Below, piece by piece: positions 16,687 through 26,080 of a DNA stretch of 64,000 bases. Position numbers and translations under genes: made by a program. Source of the stretch: Prevotella sp. GTDB taxonomy: Bacteria; Bacteroidota; Bacteroidia; Bacteroidales; Dysgonomonadaceae. The notes below the pieces were generated by a model. It was not told the origin of the DNA. It saw nothing but the letters and a program-made list of their open reading frames with translations, and did no database searches. Where the stretch lies: positions 248,001 to 312,000 of the forward strand of contig JAISUS010000028.1 in NCBI GenBank assembly GCA_031271965.1, written 5' to 3'. Every line of letters starts with the position of its first letter. The first letter of the stretch is position 1.

Positions 16687-18642
16687 TTACTCTTTTACAA
16701 GGATTACCATTTCTGACAACTGTTTTATAATATCAGCAAAAGACATTTTGAGACTTATGTAGCTTTTTGCATCGTATACATTTTGTTTATATGCATAAGA
16801 AGCTTCCACTAATATTTTATCCGAATTATTTATAACAGAGTAATTCATAGATACTAGATTGTCATTGATAGCATATGGTTTTGGCATATGCTCTATTTTA
16901 TATCCTTTTGGTATATTTATTACAGATTTATAAGTTTTACTTTGTAAATATGTGAGATCGATAGGTAGTGTTCTTTTTGTCTGCTTAAATGGGTTATCGT
17001 CGATAGATAAATTGCAGAAAGGATGTATAAATATTTTATCCCCTGAATTTTCTACAGGATGTCTGAACGAAAAAGAAAAAATAAAAGGCTTATCTAATGG
17101 GGTAGTTGTAACACTCACAGTATCTGCATCTATTTTATATTTATCTTTCAGGTATTTCTGCAAATTTTCATCTTTTCCCAAATAGTTAGAACGGAATATA
17201 TATGAATCTTCACCCAGACTCATATATATAGCCTTAACTTCCGAATTGTTTTCTTCCGGACTAATTCTCAAATCAAAATTATGCTGAATCGTAGATACGT
17301 TATTTTGCCTTATCGCTACCCACTCTTCTGTTTTAGGTTTAACAACAAGCCCTCTAACGTTAATACTTCTCGACGGAAGGTTCTTGAAATGCAATAAAGG
17401 TTCGGTGGCATCGATAAAATAGATTTGTCCATCTATCTTGACTTCGGAAATTACATAATTAAAAAAATGCTGGAACGGATGGCCTTCGCTAATCATTCCG
17501 TTCTTTCTGGTACTCAACACAACCGGGTATACCTCTAAACCGGAAGCCTTCAGCAAACCGGTGAGAAATAAATTTATATTTGCAACATTCCCTGTTTGCT
17601 GTTTAAGAAAATCGGAAAGCTTTGAGGTCGCATATTTTCCATATATTCCATTCCAATTATATTTGGTTTTTACATAATCAGATATTATTTCAACTTGTTC
17701 GATCTGTGATTTACCTGCAAGATTTAGAGCAGGCAGAATTTTCTTGGCTTCTTTTTCTGAATTTTGAATATATTTACCGAAATCAGCATCTTTGAGAAAG
17801 TCATTACACATTTCCGGCCATGTAGTCATAATCTGTTTTGATCCTCCTGTCGGATAATTTATTTTGGACATCTGAAAATCTAAAGAAGCCATATAATCCT
17901 TTTCTGAAGTAATATACTCTTCATCTTTAAAGGCTGCAATATTTTTTAGACCAAAATCATATATCATTTCCTTATATAGTAATTGTCCAAATCTGATTTC
18001 ATCATTTTGCGCCTCAGATTTGAATTCGTCAAATTTTTGTATTCCTTTTGCTATATACGTGTACTCATAATAGGGGATGGCGCGATAACGGAGTTTACTA
18101 TACACTACAGGTATTTTCCTCTGAAATTCCCATTTCCGCATATTGAAATAGTAAGGGGTAGATATGGTATATGCTATCTCTACAACAGACCCTTCCCTGA
18201 CGTCTGGCATTGTTATTTTTTTTATTCTTACTTTGTCACTTACCTTTTCTTCAAATATATTTTTAGAATCCAGTACGCTTTTAGTAAGTGTACCGTCAAC
18301 ATAATTGTATGTTGTCGCATTTATACTTTCTATTTCCTCCCAGTCTCGATCCTCTATATAATAAGGTATCTCAAAAGTTGCATATTTAACACCTGCTTGT
18401 TTCAATATTTTAATTTTAATTTTCCTTTTCATAAACAACAATAACCCCCTGCTTTCACGCCCCGAAAAATAATATTCTCCCAAATCATATATAACGAATG
18501 CTTCGGCATCAGGATCTTCCGGATATTCCTTCAACGTCATTTCATGCTGAGTTACTTTTCCTGGATCTTGGGTATATTTATCCTGAGTGTATCCCTTTAA
18601 ACATAGGAATAGGAATAATAAAATGGAGATCAGTTTTTTCAT
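16687..18642 (-). CDS. Exported DUF3857/transglutaminase-like protein lacking the catalytic Cys
   Basis: A 651-residue protein with a signal peptide (ends GYTQ), an N-terminal DUF3857 beta-rich domain (~45-250), a transglutaminase-like domain (~310-450) and a C-terminal DUF3858-like domain. At the place of the catalytic GDC/GNC motif the sequence reads TGNVANINLFL, so the nucleophilic Cys is Asn/Val, while the later HFFNYVI and FIDATEP motifs remain. It is therefore probably not a classic transglutaminase; several Bacteroidota homologues share this change as I remember them. It overlaps the upstream paralogous gene by 4 nt (ATGA), so the pair is co-translated. The cellular role is unknown; a periplasmic location is likely. 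Confidence 0.8.
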   Translation of the reverse strand: MKKLISILLFLFLCLKGYTQDKYTQDPGKVTQHEMTLKEYPEDPDAEAFVIYDLGEYYFSGRESRGLLLFMKRKIKIKILKQAGVKYATFEIPYYIEDRDWEEIESINATTYNYVDGTLTKSVLDSKNIFEEKVSDKVRIKKITMPDVREGSVVEIAYTISTPYYFNMRKWEFQRKIPVVYSKLRYRAIPYYEYTYIAKGIQKFDEFKSEAQNDEIRFGQLLYKEMIYDFGLKNIAAFKDEEYITSEKDYMASLDFQMSKINYPTGGSKQIMTTWPEMCNDFLKDADFGKYIQNSEKEAKKILPALNLAGKSQIEQVEIISDYVKTKYNWNGIYGKYATSKLSDFLKQQTGNVANINLFLTGLLKASGLEVYPVVLSTRKNGMISEGHPFQHFFNYVISEVKIDGQIYFIDATEPLLHFKNLPSRSINVRGLVVKPKTEEWVAIRQNNVSTIQHNFDLRISPEENNSEVKAIYMSLGEDSYIFRSNYLGKDENLQKYLKDKYKIDADTVSVTTTPLDKPFIFSFSFRHPVENSGDKIFIHPFCNLSIDDNPFKQTKRTLPIDLTYLQSKTYKSVINIPKGYKIEHMPKPYAINDNLVSMNYSVINNSDKILVEASYAYKQNVYDAKSYISLKMSFADIIKQLSEMVILVKE

Positions 18643-20465
18643 AGCGTTTCTAAATAGATTTTTTTTATTTCATTATTTTTTATTGCTGATATAAACTTAT
18701 AAAAATCAACATATTCATCTACAGGGTATTTTCTGGAATAGATTAGAATTGATTTATAGACAAATAACTGCCTATCTTTTATTTCGTACATCACATCATA
18801 TCTCCCATATTTAGATATGATTTCTATATTGTCCGGAGCTTTTGTTAAATCCTTATCAGAAAAAGAATATACAGCACCATCTTTATAAAATTCAGGATAA
18901 TCTAATTGAACTCCTGATACCCTTTTATCCGGCGATTCGTAAGAAGTTATTTCTATCGGGAATGGTGTTATTACTAAATTCTTCCCATATTCCTTATATA
19001 GATTATGGACTTTACAATCTGCATTCAGGGTTATTTTAGAGCTGTCCCTATCCTCTACAATAAATTTAAAATCAGACAGGTCATAAGACCCTGAAAGTAT
19101 ATTGTTTCTGATGTATTTATCTACTATATTTTTATTTACTTCCGATGTAAGATAAAGAGAATGCTCATAATTATATCCACGTTCTTCGACTTTAAGTTTT
19201 ACATCCGATGTCATCATATTTACCTTAAAATTCCTGTTGCACAATACCTTCTCCGTTGTGAGTGGTGGAATATTTATCAGGTGACTGTTATTTTCGTCTA
19301 CTAATAAAGCTTTACGTCCTTGTGTAAAAGTTCCCATATAACCGAATGGCGTATTTTTGGATGTACATTCCAAAAAGATTGTATCATTAGCCAGAGGAAC
19401 AGTTAATATAACATGATTAAAAGCCTGAGATGGAAAAGCTTCATCAATATCAATCACTTTGTCTCCGGCTTGGATAAGTGTGTAATACGATTTGATTCCG
19501 ATAAATTTCAGCATCGACAACATATAATTGGTCAGAGCCTTACAGTCTCCGTATTTGTTTGTACAGACGTAACTGGCAGGATAAGTCTGTAGTCCACCAA
19601 TATTAATACTAACATTAATGTACCGGGTATAGTCTTGTAAATACTTATATAGAATTTTTACTTTGTCAATATCGTTATTAGCACTTGATATTAAGTTTTT
19701 TATTTTCCCTTGTTCTGCCTCAGTTAGTTTGTCCCGATCTTTGTTTAATCTGAAAATCCAGTTACCAAAACTTTGCCAACTCTCGGTTGAACCTTGTATT
19801 CCGTATTTGTAAGTAAGAGGAATAACGGTTATTAAAGGAGCATTAAAGGAATTAACAAGACTATTCCTTTCGCGAGGATTAGAAGTATAACTGTAATTCC
19901 ATGTATATTTTATAATATTTTCGACTGTATCAATCAATGGCGGGTCTGTATTCTCCTGCTTCCATTTTATTGGCCTGTCTAGAGTAGTTTCCAGCACTAT
20001 TTTACCATTCTTTACAGATAGCCTCTTGTTTATACAATTTACTCCTGCAACATTGATATATTTAGAAAAAATTCCCTTATACGAATACACTATTCTATAT
20101 GGATACACATTGTGTTTTAATTCGAATGATTTGGTATAGTCATCTTCATATAATGACATATCTGATATATAACTTTGATCTTTTATATCTTTATTTTTCA
20201 GTTTCCGTATTATATTTCCCGACATATCCTCAATCCAAGCATCGCCTATCGATATTTTATCTCCTTTTGAATAAACAATATTTATTTCTGCATCATGATC
20301 CCCCATGCGTTCGTTAATCTGTAAAACAACAGTATCCTCTTGTATGAGTTTATCTCCTTTAAGCTGCGTATATGATACATGCTTTATTATCTCACTTGTA
20401 GGTGTTTGGCAGATAGCTATATATGGTATTGATAATAGTATTAGTAAGAATGTAAGGCTTTTCAT
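18639..20465 (-). CDS. Exported DUF3857/transglutaminase-domain protein with intact Cys-His
   Basis: A 608-residue protein with a signal peptide (ends AICQ), an N-terminal DUF3857 domain (~35-230) and a transglutaminase-like domain (~260-400). Here the catalytic motif KYGDCKALTNYML is intact, with AFNHVIL supplying His; the third position reads FLECTS, with Glu where Asp is usual, as in related Bacteroidota proteins. It is followed by PFGYMGTF...GRKALL, typical of the family. The substrate is unknown; such domains may cleave or cross-link peptides in the periplasm. It is the first gene of a two-gene operon with the Cys-less homologue. A TATATTTG -7 element (minus strand, 20490-20497) lies 25 nt upstream. 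Confidence 0.82.
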   Translation of the reverse strand: MKSLTFLLILLSIPYIAICQTPTSEIIKHVSYTQLKGDKLIQEDTVVLQINERMGDHDAEINIVYSKGDKISIGDAWIEDMSGNIIRKLKNKDIKDQSYISDMSLYEDDYTKSFELKHNVYPYRIVYSYKGIFSKYINVAGVNCINKRLSVKNGKIVLETTLDRPIKWKQENTDPPLIDTVENIIKYTWNYSYTSNPRERNSLVNSFNAPLITVIPLTYKYGIQGSTESWQSFGNWIFRLNKDRDKLTEAEQGKIKNLISSANNDIDKVKILYKYLQDYTRYINVSINIGGLQTYPASYVCTNKYGDCKALTNYMLSMLKFIGIKSYYTLIQAGDKVIDIDEAFPSQAFNHVILTVPLANDTIFLECTSKNTPFGYMGTFTQGRKALLVDENNSHLINIPPLTTEKVLCNRNFKVNMMTSDVKLKVEERGYNYEHSLYLTSEVNKNIVDKYIRNNILSGSYDLSDFKFIVEDRDSSKITLNADCKVHNLYKEYGKNLVITPFPIEITSYESPDKRVSGVQLDYPEFYKDGAVYSFSDKDLTKAPDNIEIISKYGRYDVMYEIKDRQLFVYKSILIYSRKYPVDEYVDFYKFISAIKNNEIKKIYLETL

Positions 20466-20489
20466 CTATCTTTAAATTAAGAATAAGTG

Positions 20490-20497
20490 CAAATATA
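20490..20497 (-). promoter_or_regulatory. -7 promoter element of the DUF3857 operon
   Basis: On the minus strand the bases read TATATTTG, matching TAnnTTTG, 24 nt before the ATG at 20465. No clear TTG -33 box. Confidence 0.4.
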
Positions 20498-20573
20498 TGT
20501 AAAGAAATAAAGTGAAGACGTAACGAGTAATGATTTAAAATATGTTTTTGGACATGTTTTTATCCATAAATAC

Positions 20574-20581
20574 TATCTTTG
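20574..20581 (+). promoter_or_regulatory. -7 promoter element of the RNase H gene
   Basis: TATCTTTG lies 23 nt upstream of ATG 20605, with TTTTTG ending at 20550 (23-nt spacer, at the long limit). It falls inside the longest open frame and shows that the upstream ATGs are not the start. Confidence 0.5.
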
Positions 20582-20604
20582 CATGTCAATTTATTGATAT
20601 AGCG

Positions 20605-21231
20605 ATGGCAAAGAAAAATGTCTATGTAGTATGGAATGGTATAACTCCCGGAATATATTCCACATGGAATGAATGTAAAGCTCAGGTAGATGGATACGAC
20701 GGGGCAATATACAAATCTTTTCCAACACGAGAAGAGGCAGAAAGAGCATTCAATGACAGTCCGTGGTTATATGTAGGTAAACAAGCCGATAAGAAGAAGA
20801 AAACATCTATCCACAATATTCCTGAAATCATAAAAGATAGCTTATCTGTCGATGCCGCTTGTAGCGGAAACCCTGGCTTGTTGGAATATCGTGGAGTATA
20901 TGTAAAAACCGGAGAAGAGGTATTCAGGCAAGGACCCTTCGAATTAGGAACGAATAATATAGGTGAGTTTCTTGCATTAGTGCATGGTTTAGCTTTGTTA
21001 AAACAGAAAAATTATTCGATTCCTATATATTCAGATAGTGCAAATGCAATAAAATGGGTAAAAGAAAAAAAGTGTAAAACTAAGCTAGAACAAGTTCCAG
21101 AAAATAAATCTCTTTTTTATATGATAGAACGAGCGGAAAAGTGGCTAAAGGAAAACACCTATTCAACACAGATCATAAAATGGAAAACGGACAAGTGGGG
21201 AGAAATCCCTGCTGATTTTGGACGGAAATGA
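20605..21231 (+). CDS. Ribonuclease HI with N-terminal viroplasmin (RNA/DNA-hybrid-binding) domain
   Basis: RNase HI removes RNA from RNA-DNA hybrids. I choose ATG 20605 (MAKKNVYVVW, 208 residues), because the longer frame from 20542 runs through the promoter. Residues 1-50 form a caulimovirus-type viroplasmin/RNase H1 hybrid-binding domain (YVVWNGITPGIY, DGAIYKSFPTREEAERAF). The nuclease domain spans ~70-205 and retains the D-E-D-D site: SVDAACSGNPG (Asp ~79), NNIGEFLAL, IYSDSANA and the final ADFGRK. The combination is common in Bacteroidota and Firmicutes. Confidence 0.9.
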   Translation: MAKKNVYVVWNGITPGIYSTWNECKAQVDGYDGAIYKSFPTREEAERAFNDSPWLYVGKQADKKKKTSIHNIPEIIKDSLSVDAACSGNPGLLEYRGVYVKTGEEVFRQGPFELGTNNIGEFLALVHGLALLKQKNYSIPIYSDSANAIKWVKEKKCKTKLEQVPENKSLFYMIERAEKWLKENTYSTQIIKWKTDKWGEIPADFGRK

Positions 21232-21301
21232 CGTTTCCTTAAAAACTCATTTGTGAAATTTTATCAGTAATTTTGTTTCGGATTAACTAGAATAAATAAT
21301 C

Positions 21302-22306
21302 ATGACAACTCTTGAAAAAGCTATAGCCTTATTACCAACCAAAGGTTATTTAAATATGAATATTCCCAAAGAATTAAATCTTGTTGATGAAATAAACCGT
21401 ATGCGTAAAGAAAAAAACGCAATTATTTTGGCGCATTATTATCAGACAGGTGATATTCAGGATATATCCGATTTCCTTGGCGACAGCTTACAATTAGCCC
21501 GTGCTGCTGAAAAGACGGATGCTGATATGATTGTATTTTGTGGCGTACATTTCATGGCAGAGACAGCCAAAATATTAAATCCTACAAAGAAAGTCGTTTT
21601 GCCGGATTTATTAGCAGGTTGTTCTTTAGCTGATTCGTGCTCCGGAGAAGGTTTACGTGAGTTAAAGAAGCAGCATCCGAATGCAATTGTAGTTAGTTAT
21701 ATAAATTGTGACTCCGGCGTAAAAGCAGAAAGTGATATCATAGTAACATCCTCAAACGCCGAACATATAATAAATTCGCTACCGGAAGAACAGGAAATTA
21801 TTTTTGCTCCTGATAGAAATCTGGGACGATATATCAATCAAGTTACAGGACGAAATATGATACTATGGGATGGAGCATGTATTGTACATGAAGCTTTCTC
21901 TTTAGAACGGATTGCAGAACAAATGCTGAAATACCCTAAAGCAAAGTTAATAGCTCATCCGGAAGCCCAGAAGCCGGTATTGCAGGTTGCAGACTATATT
22001 GGCTCTACAGCAAATCTGCTTAATTATGTAGTTGATAATGATAGCCAGGAGTTTATTGTAGCTACAGAAGAAGGTATATTACATGAAATGCGTAAACGGG
22101 CACCGGGTAAGATGCTTATTCCGGCTCTTACAATTGATGAAAAATGTAATTGTAGCGAGTGTCATTTTATGAAACTTAATACGATAGAGAAGCTTTATTT
22201 ATGTATGAAATACGAGCTTCCTGAGATATTGATGGACGAAGATATCCGATTGAAGGCTTTACGCCCGATCAATAAGATGCTGGAATTGTCAAAAGCTATA
22301 AAATAA
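21302..22306 (+). CDS. nadA: Quinolinate synthase NadA
   Basis: NadA condenses iminoaspartate with dihydroxyacetone phosphate to give quinolinate, using an oxygen-sensitive [4Fe-4S] cluster. The 334-residue protein shows AIILAHYYQTGDIQDISDFLGDS near residue 40, cluster and active-site segments CGVHFMAETAK, LAGCSLADSC and WDGACIVHE, and a C-terminal EKCNCSECHFMKLNT. It is first in the nadA-nadB-nadC operon, 9 nt before nadB. A TAATTTTG -7-like element (21267-21274) lies 27 nt upstream. NadA and NadB act consecutively on an unstable intermediate, which fits the tight gene spacing. Confidence 0.96.
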   Translation: MTTLEKAIALLPTKGYLNMNIPKELNLVDEINRMRKEKNAIILAHYYQTGDIQDISDFLGDSLQLARAAEKTDADMIVFCGVHFMAETAKILNPTKKVVLPDLLAGCSLADSCSGEGLRELKKQHPNAIVVSYINCDSGVKAESDIIVTSSNAEHIINSLPEEQEIIFAPDRNLGRYINQVTGRNMILWDGACIVHEAFSLERIAEQMLKYPKAKLIAHPEAQKPVLQVADYIGSTANLLNYVVDNDSQEFIVATEEGILHEMRKRAPGKMLIPALTIDEKCNCSECHFMKLNTIEKLYLCMKYELPEILMDEDIRLKALRPINKMLELSKAIK

Positions 22307-22315
22307 TAAATATCA

Positions 22316-23899
22316 ATGATATATACAGATGTATTAGTGATCGGATCAGGCATCTCCGGTCTGTCTTATGCTTTGAAAATTGCATTGCAAAGGCCTGAAA
22401 CTAAGATAACTATTATCACCAAATCAGACGATGAAGAGTCTAACACAAAATATGCTCAGGGTGGGGTAGCTGTTGTCACTGATTTTACAAAAGATAGTTT
22501 CGAAAAGCATATCGAAGACACCTTACGTGCAGGTGACGGTATGTGTAAGCGAGAAGCTGTAGAAGTTGTTGTAAAAGAGGGACCGGAGCGTATAAAGGAA
22601 ATAGCAGAGTGGGGGGCTAATTTTGATAAAAACGAGTACCAGGCGTACGACCTCGGACGCGAAGGAGGACATACCGAAAACAGGGTCGTTCACTACAAAG
22701 ACATTACAGGAGCCGAAATAGAAAGAGCTTTATTGAGTGCTGTGAAGCATCTTGATAATATAGAACTGTTGAATCACCATTATGTAATCGACCTGATTAC
22801 AGAGCATCATGTGCCGGGAGAGTCTTTTGACAAGTATAATCTGAACTGTTATGGTGCTTATATAATGGATATAAAGAGCCATCGCATAAAGAAAATGTCC
22901 GCAAAGATAACCTTGATGGCTACAGGTGGCTGCGGACATGTTTATAAAAATACAACGAATCCCATAATTGCTACAGGCGACGGAATAGGGCTTGCTCATC
23001 GGGCGAAAGCAAAGATTAGCAATATGCAGTTTATTCAGTTTCATCCCACGGCATTCTATAGTACCAAATCCGGGCAATTATCATTAATATCAGAAGCGGT
23101 GAGAGGATTTGGCGCTAAATTGCGCACAGCATCGGGTGAACCGTTTATGCATAAGTATGATGAACGGGAAGAATTGGCTTCGCGTGATATTGTGGCTCGT
23201 GCTATAGACAGCGAAATGAAATTGCGAGGAGATGATTATGTTTGCCTCGATTGTCGCCATCTTAATCATCGCAAATTCTTAGAGCATTTTCCGAATATAT
23301 ACAAGCAATGTAAAGATGATGGATTGGATATGTTCCATGATCTTATTCCTGTTGTACCTGCCAGTCATTACCTATGTGGAGGCATCGATGTTGATTTATT
23401 CGGACAAAGTACAATCAAAAACATGTTTGCAGTGGGGGAATGCTCCAATACCGGTCTGCATGGTGCTAACAGGTTAGCTTCAAACTCTTTATTAGAAGCT
23501 TTAGTGTTTGCTCATCGGGCTGCGTTAAAAACACTTGAACGATTAAATGAAGATAGTTTCAATTACTATCAGTTGCACAAAATACCGGAATGGAACCAAG
23601 AAGGCATGAAGGTGAATGAAGAAATGGTGCTTCTTAACTATTTACGTAAGGAACTACAAACTTTGATGAGCGACCTCGTGGGTATAGTTCGTAGTAATGC
23701 TCGCTTAAGATTGGCAAAACAGAAAGAAGAAGAAATATATAAATCAGTGAAAGAAATATATAACTTCTCCATTTTGTCCCCTCAATTATCGGAATTAAGA
23801 AATTTAGTAAGTGTCGCCTTTCTTATTATATCTCAAAGTTTAGAGCAAAAGGAAAATAAAGGCACATTTTATAATAAAGATTTAGATGAAAAAGAATAG
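22316..23899 (+). CDS. nadB: L-aspartate oxidase NadB
   Basis: NadB is a cytosolic FAD enzyme that oxidises L-aspartate to iminoaspartate, the substrate of NadA. The 527-residue product opens with the FAD dinucleotide fold VLVIGSGISGLSYALK. It contains NTKYAQGGVAVV, MATGGCGHVYKNTTNP, IQFHPTAFY, VPASHYLCGGIDVD and NTGLHGANRLASNSLLE, all succinate dehydrogenase/fumarate reductase flavoprotein-type signatures of this family. Length is typical. It overlaps nadC by 14 nt, giving translational coupling. Confidence 0.96.
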   Translation: MIYTDVLVIGSGISGLSYALKIALQRPETKITIITKSDDEESNTKYAQGGVAVVTDFTKDSFEKHIEDTLRAGDGMCKREAVEVVVKEGPERIKEIAEWGANFDKNEYQAYDLGREGGHTENRVVHYKDITGAEIERALLSAVKHLDNIELLNHHYVIDLITEHHVPGESFDKYNLNCYGAYIMDIKSHRIKKMSAKITLMATGGCGHVYKNTTNPIIATGDGIGLAHRAKAKISNMQFIQFHPTAFYSTKSGQLSLISEAVRGFGAKLRTASGEPFMHKYDEREELASRDIVARAIDSEMKLRGDDYVCLDCRHLNHRKFLEHFPNIYKQCKDDGLDMFHDLIPVVPASHYLCGGIDVDLFGQSTIKNMFAVGECSNTGLHGANRLASNSLLEALVFAHRAALKTLERLNEDSFNYYQLHKIPEWNQEGMKVNEEMVLLNYLRKELQTLMSDLVGIVRSNARLRLAKQKEEEIYKSVKEIYNFSILSPQLSELRNLVSVAFLIISQSLEQKENKGTFYNKDLDEKE

Positions 23900-24752
23900 A
23901 CCTGTATACGTAACTGACGAACGGTTATATCATTTTATAGATGAAGCCATCAAAGAAGATATCGGAGATGGTGATCATTCCACGTTGGCTAGTATTCCTG
24001 CTGATTTACAACATAAAGCCCGATTGCTGGTAAAACATGATTGCATCTTAGCCGGAGTAGACCTGGCTCAGGAAATATTCCATTATTATGATAAAAACTT
24101 AAATATAGAAGTCTTTAAAAACGACGGAGATAAGGTCGAAGAGGGAGACATTGCTTTTACTGTGTCCGGTTCGGCCCGCTCTATCCTTACAATGGAACGG
24201 TTAGTGCTTAACTGTATGCAACGGATGAGCGGCATAGCTACCTATACACACGAAATGGTAGATTTACTTAAGGATACTAATACCAGAATATTAGATACCC
24301 GAAAAACCTCACCTATATTTCGCATGTGTGAGAAGTGGGCTGTTTATATTGGTGGGGGTAAGAATCATCGTTATGGACTCTTTGATATGATTATGCTGAA
24401 AGACAATCACAATGATTATGCAGGAGGAATAACCAATGCTGTGGAATCTACTGTCAAGTACTTGAAAGAAAAAAAGAAAAGCCTGCAAATAGAAGTTGAA
24501 ACCCGTAATCTGGATGAAGTAAAAGAAGCTTTGGCTACAAATGCCGTTGATGTGATCATGCTTGATAACATGTCTTTATACGAAATGACTGCCGCTGTCC
24601 AACTTATTAATGGAGCAGTAAAAATAGAAGCTTCGGGTGGAATAACTAAAGAAACAGTGCATGATATAGCCAAGACCGGAGTTGATTATATTTCATCAGG
24701 AGCAATTATTTATTCTGCCCCCAATATCGACCTCAGCCTGAAAGCTTTTTGA
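23886..24752 (+). CDS. nadC: Nicotinate-nucleotide pyrophosphorylase (quinolinate phosphoribosyltransferase) NadC
   Basis: NadC converts quinolinate and PRPP to nicotinate mononucleotide, the third de novo NAD step. The 288-residue protein has the N-terminal open-face domain with EDIGDGDHST, and a barrel with RMSGIATYTH, LDTRKTSPIFRMCEKWAV, GGGKNHRYGLFDMIMLKDNH and EASGGI, covering the substrate and PRPP sites. The start overlaps the end of nadB. It is the last gene of the operon and is followed by a weak hairpin with a T run at 24850-24879. Confidence 0.96.
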   Translation: MKKNRPVYVTDERLYHFIDEAIKEDIGDGDHSTLASIPADLQHKARLLVKHDCILAGVDLAQEIFHYYDKNLNIEVFKNDGDKVEEGDIAFTVSGSARSILTMERLVLNCMQRMSGIATYTHEMVDLLKDTNTRILDTRKTSPIFRMCEKWAVYIGGGKNHRYGLFDMIMLKDNHNDYAGGITNAVESTVKYLKEKKKSLQIEVETRNLDEVKEALATNAVDVIMLDNMSLYEMTAAVQLINGAVKIEASGGITKETVHDIAKTGVDYISSGAIIYSAPNIDLSLKAF

Positions 24753-24849
24753 GTGATTTACACCAATAAGAAATAGTTAGTAAACAACTATCTTTCTTCA
24801 GATAAAACCTGTTGCTTCTTAATATTTAAAGTCTTATGATTGACAATAG

Positions 24850-24879
24850 AAAAGGCAGTTTTAGTAACTGTTCTTTTTT
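24850..24879 (+). terminator. Probable terminator of the nad operon
   Basis: CAGTT / AACTG core stem with G-T extensions and an A-T base, 5-nt loop, followed by CTTTTTT. Weaker than the other terminators, about 100 nt after nadC. Confidence 0.45.
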
Positions 24880-24896
24880 ACTTGCCAGATTATCCC

Positions 24897-24904
24897 TAAC
24901 TTTG
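24897..24904 (+). promoter_or_regulatory. -7 promoter element of the PCMD lipoprotein gene
   Basis: TAACTTTG matches TAnnTTTG, 22 nt upstream of ATG 24927; no TTG at a standard distance. Confidence 0.4.
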
Positions 24905-24926
24905 CAAATCTTAATCCAATCATCTT

Positions 24927-26060
24927 ATGAAACTAGCTAAGCTTACAATATTAATTATTTCCATTTTATCAATTTCGTTAGCATCATGTATCAAGGAAGA
25001 GGGGGCATATAGGGAAGCCGATATAGAGAGTTTCATTCTACCCGCCGATATAATGCAGACCTCTACTGTTGTAAATCACAAAGACAACAATAGAGTTGTT
25101 GTTACAGTTTATGATACCGCTGGTATGAAAAATGCAATAATAAAGCCAGAAATAGTAATCTCTTCCGGAGCGGAAATAAGCCCTGCTTCGGGCGTAGAAG
25201 TTCAATTAGAAAACTATCAGGCATCCTATGTTGTAACAGCTCAAAGTGGTAGTAAAAAAGTTTATACTATTACTTTAAAAAAAGATAAACCTCTTGAGTA
25301 TAATTTCGAAAGTTGGTATGAAGTATCTAATCCTAAAGGAACTAGAATTTATGATATGCTCTCCGATGAATTATGGTGCAATGCTAATAAAGGAGTAGCT
25401 ATAGTGTACCGAGATAACACTCCTTTTCCTACCAGACGAACAACTGATAGCCACAGTGGAAAATATGGAATATTATTAGAAACTGTATTTGGAAACCGGA
25501 GTATCCTCCATATTATGGATATTCCCCTCTATGCAGGATCTGCTTTCAGAGGTGTCTTTGAAACAAATATGTCCAATCCTGTAACATCCGCTAAATTTGG
25601 ACAGAATCACGCAAAAAATACCGGTAAGCCAATTCGATTTACAGGCTGGTACAAATACAAATCCGGAGAATATTATCAAACCTGTACTGTTATTGATAAG
25701 CCTAAAAAACACAATGAGGTAGACACCATTCCCGGGAAAAAAGATGAATTGGATATATATGCTGTTATGTTCAAAGTTCCACAGGGGAATGATGGCAAAA
25801 AAGTTTATCTTACAGCAGAAGATGTATTAACTTCTGAACGCTTGATTGCCACAGCAATAATAGCTGATAGAACAGAGAAAGATGATTGGACGAAATTTGA
25901 TATACCATTCATTTATACCGAAGATATAGATTATTCTCAGTTCGATTATAAATTGGCAATAGTCTTGTCTTCCAGCAAACGCGGTGCATTTTATGAAGGT
26001 GCTATAGGAAGTCTTCTTGTCGTTGACGAAATAGAGATAGTAACTGAGCCCATTAACTAA
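24927..26060 (+). CDS. PCMD-domain lipoprotein (putative carbohydrate metabolism domain)
   Basis: A 377-residue SPII lipoprotein (lipobox SLASC, Cys21). The N-terminal ~90 residues form an Ig-like sandwich with ISPASGVEV and the ending SKKVYTITLKK. The C-terminal ~270 residues resemble the PCMD fold, a beta-jelly-roll often seen in Bacteroidota surface lipoproteins: FESWYEVSN opening, DSHSGKYGILLET, PIRFTGWYKYKSGE and WTKFDIPFIY. The family is thought to bind carbohydrate, but no enzyme activity is established. It is followed after 20 nt by an outer-membrane barrel gene and the two form an operon ending at a strong terminator. Confidence 0.78.
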   Translation: MKLAKLTILIISILSISLASCIKEEGAYREADIESFILPADIMQTSTVVNHKDNNRVVVTVYDTAGMKNAIIKPEIVISSGAEISPASGVEVQLENYQASYVVTAQSGSKKVYTITLKKDKPLEYNFESWYEVSNPKGTRIYDMLSDELWCNANKGVAIVYRDNTPFPTRRTTDSHSGKYGILLETVFGNRSILHIMDIPLYAGSAFRGVFETNMSNPVTSAKFGQNHAKNTGKPIRFTGWYKYKSGEYYQTCTVIDKPKKHNEVDTIPGKKDELDIYAVMFKVPQGNDGKKVYLTAEDVLTSERLIATAIIADRTEKDDWTKFDIPFIYTEDIDYSQFDYKLAIVLSSSKRGAFYEGAIGSLLVVDEIEIVTEPIN

Positions 26061-26080
26061 ATAATTAACACGGACAGATT

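Noticed and set aside
20542..20604. N-terminal extension of the RNase H protein
   Set aside because: It contains a TATCTTTG promoter element, and the viroplasmin domain begins at MAKKNVYV (20605).
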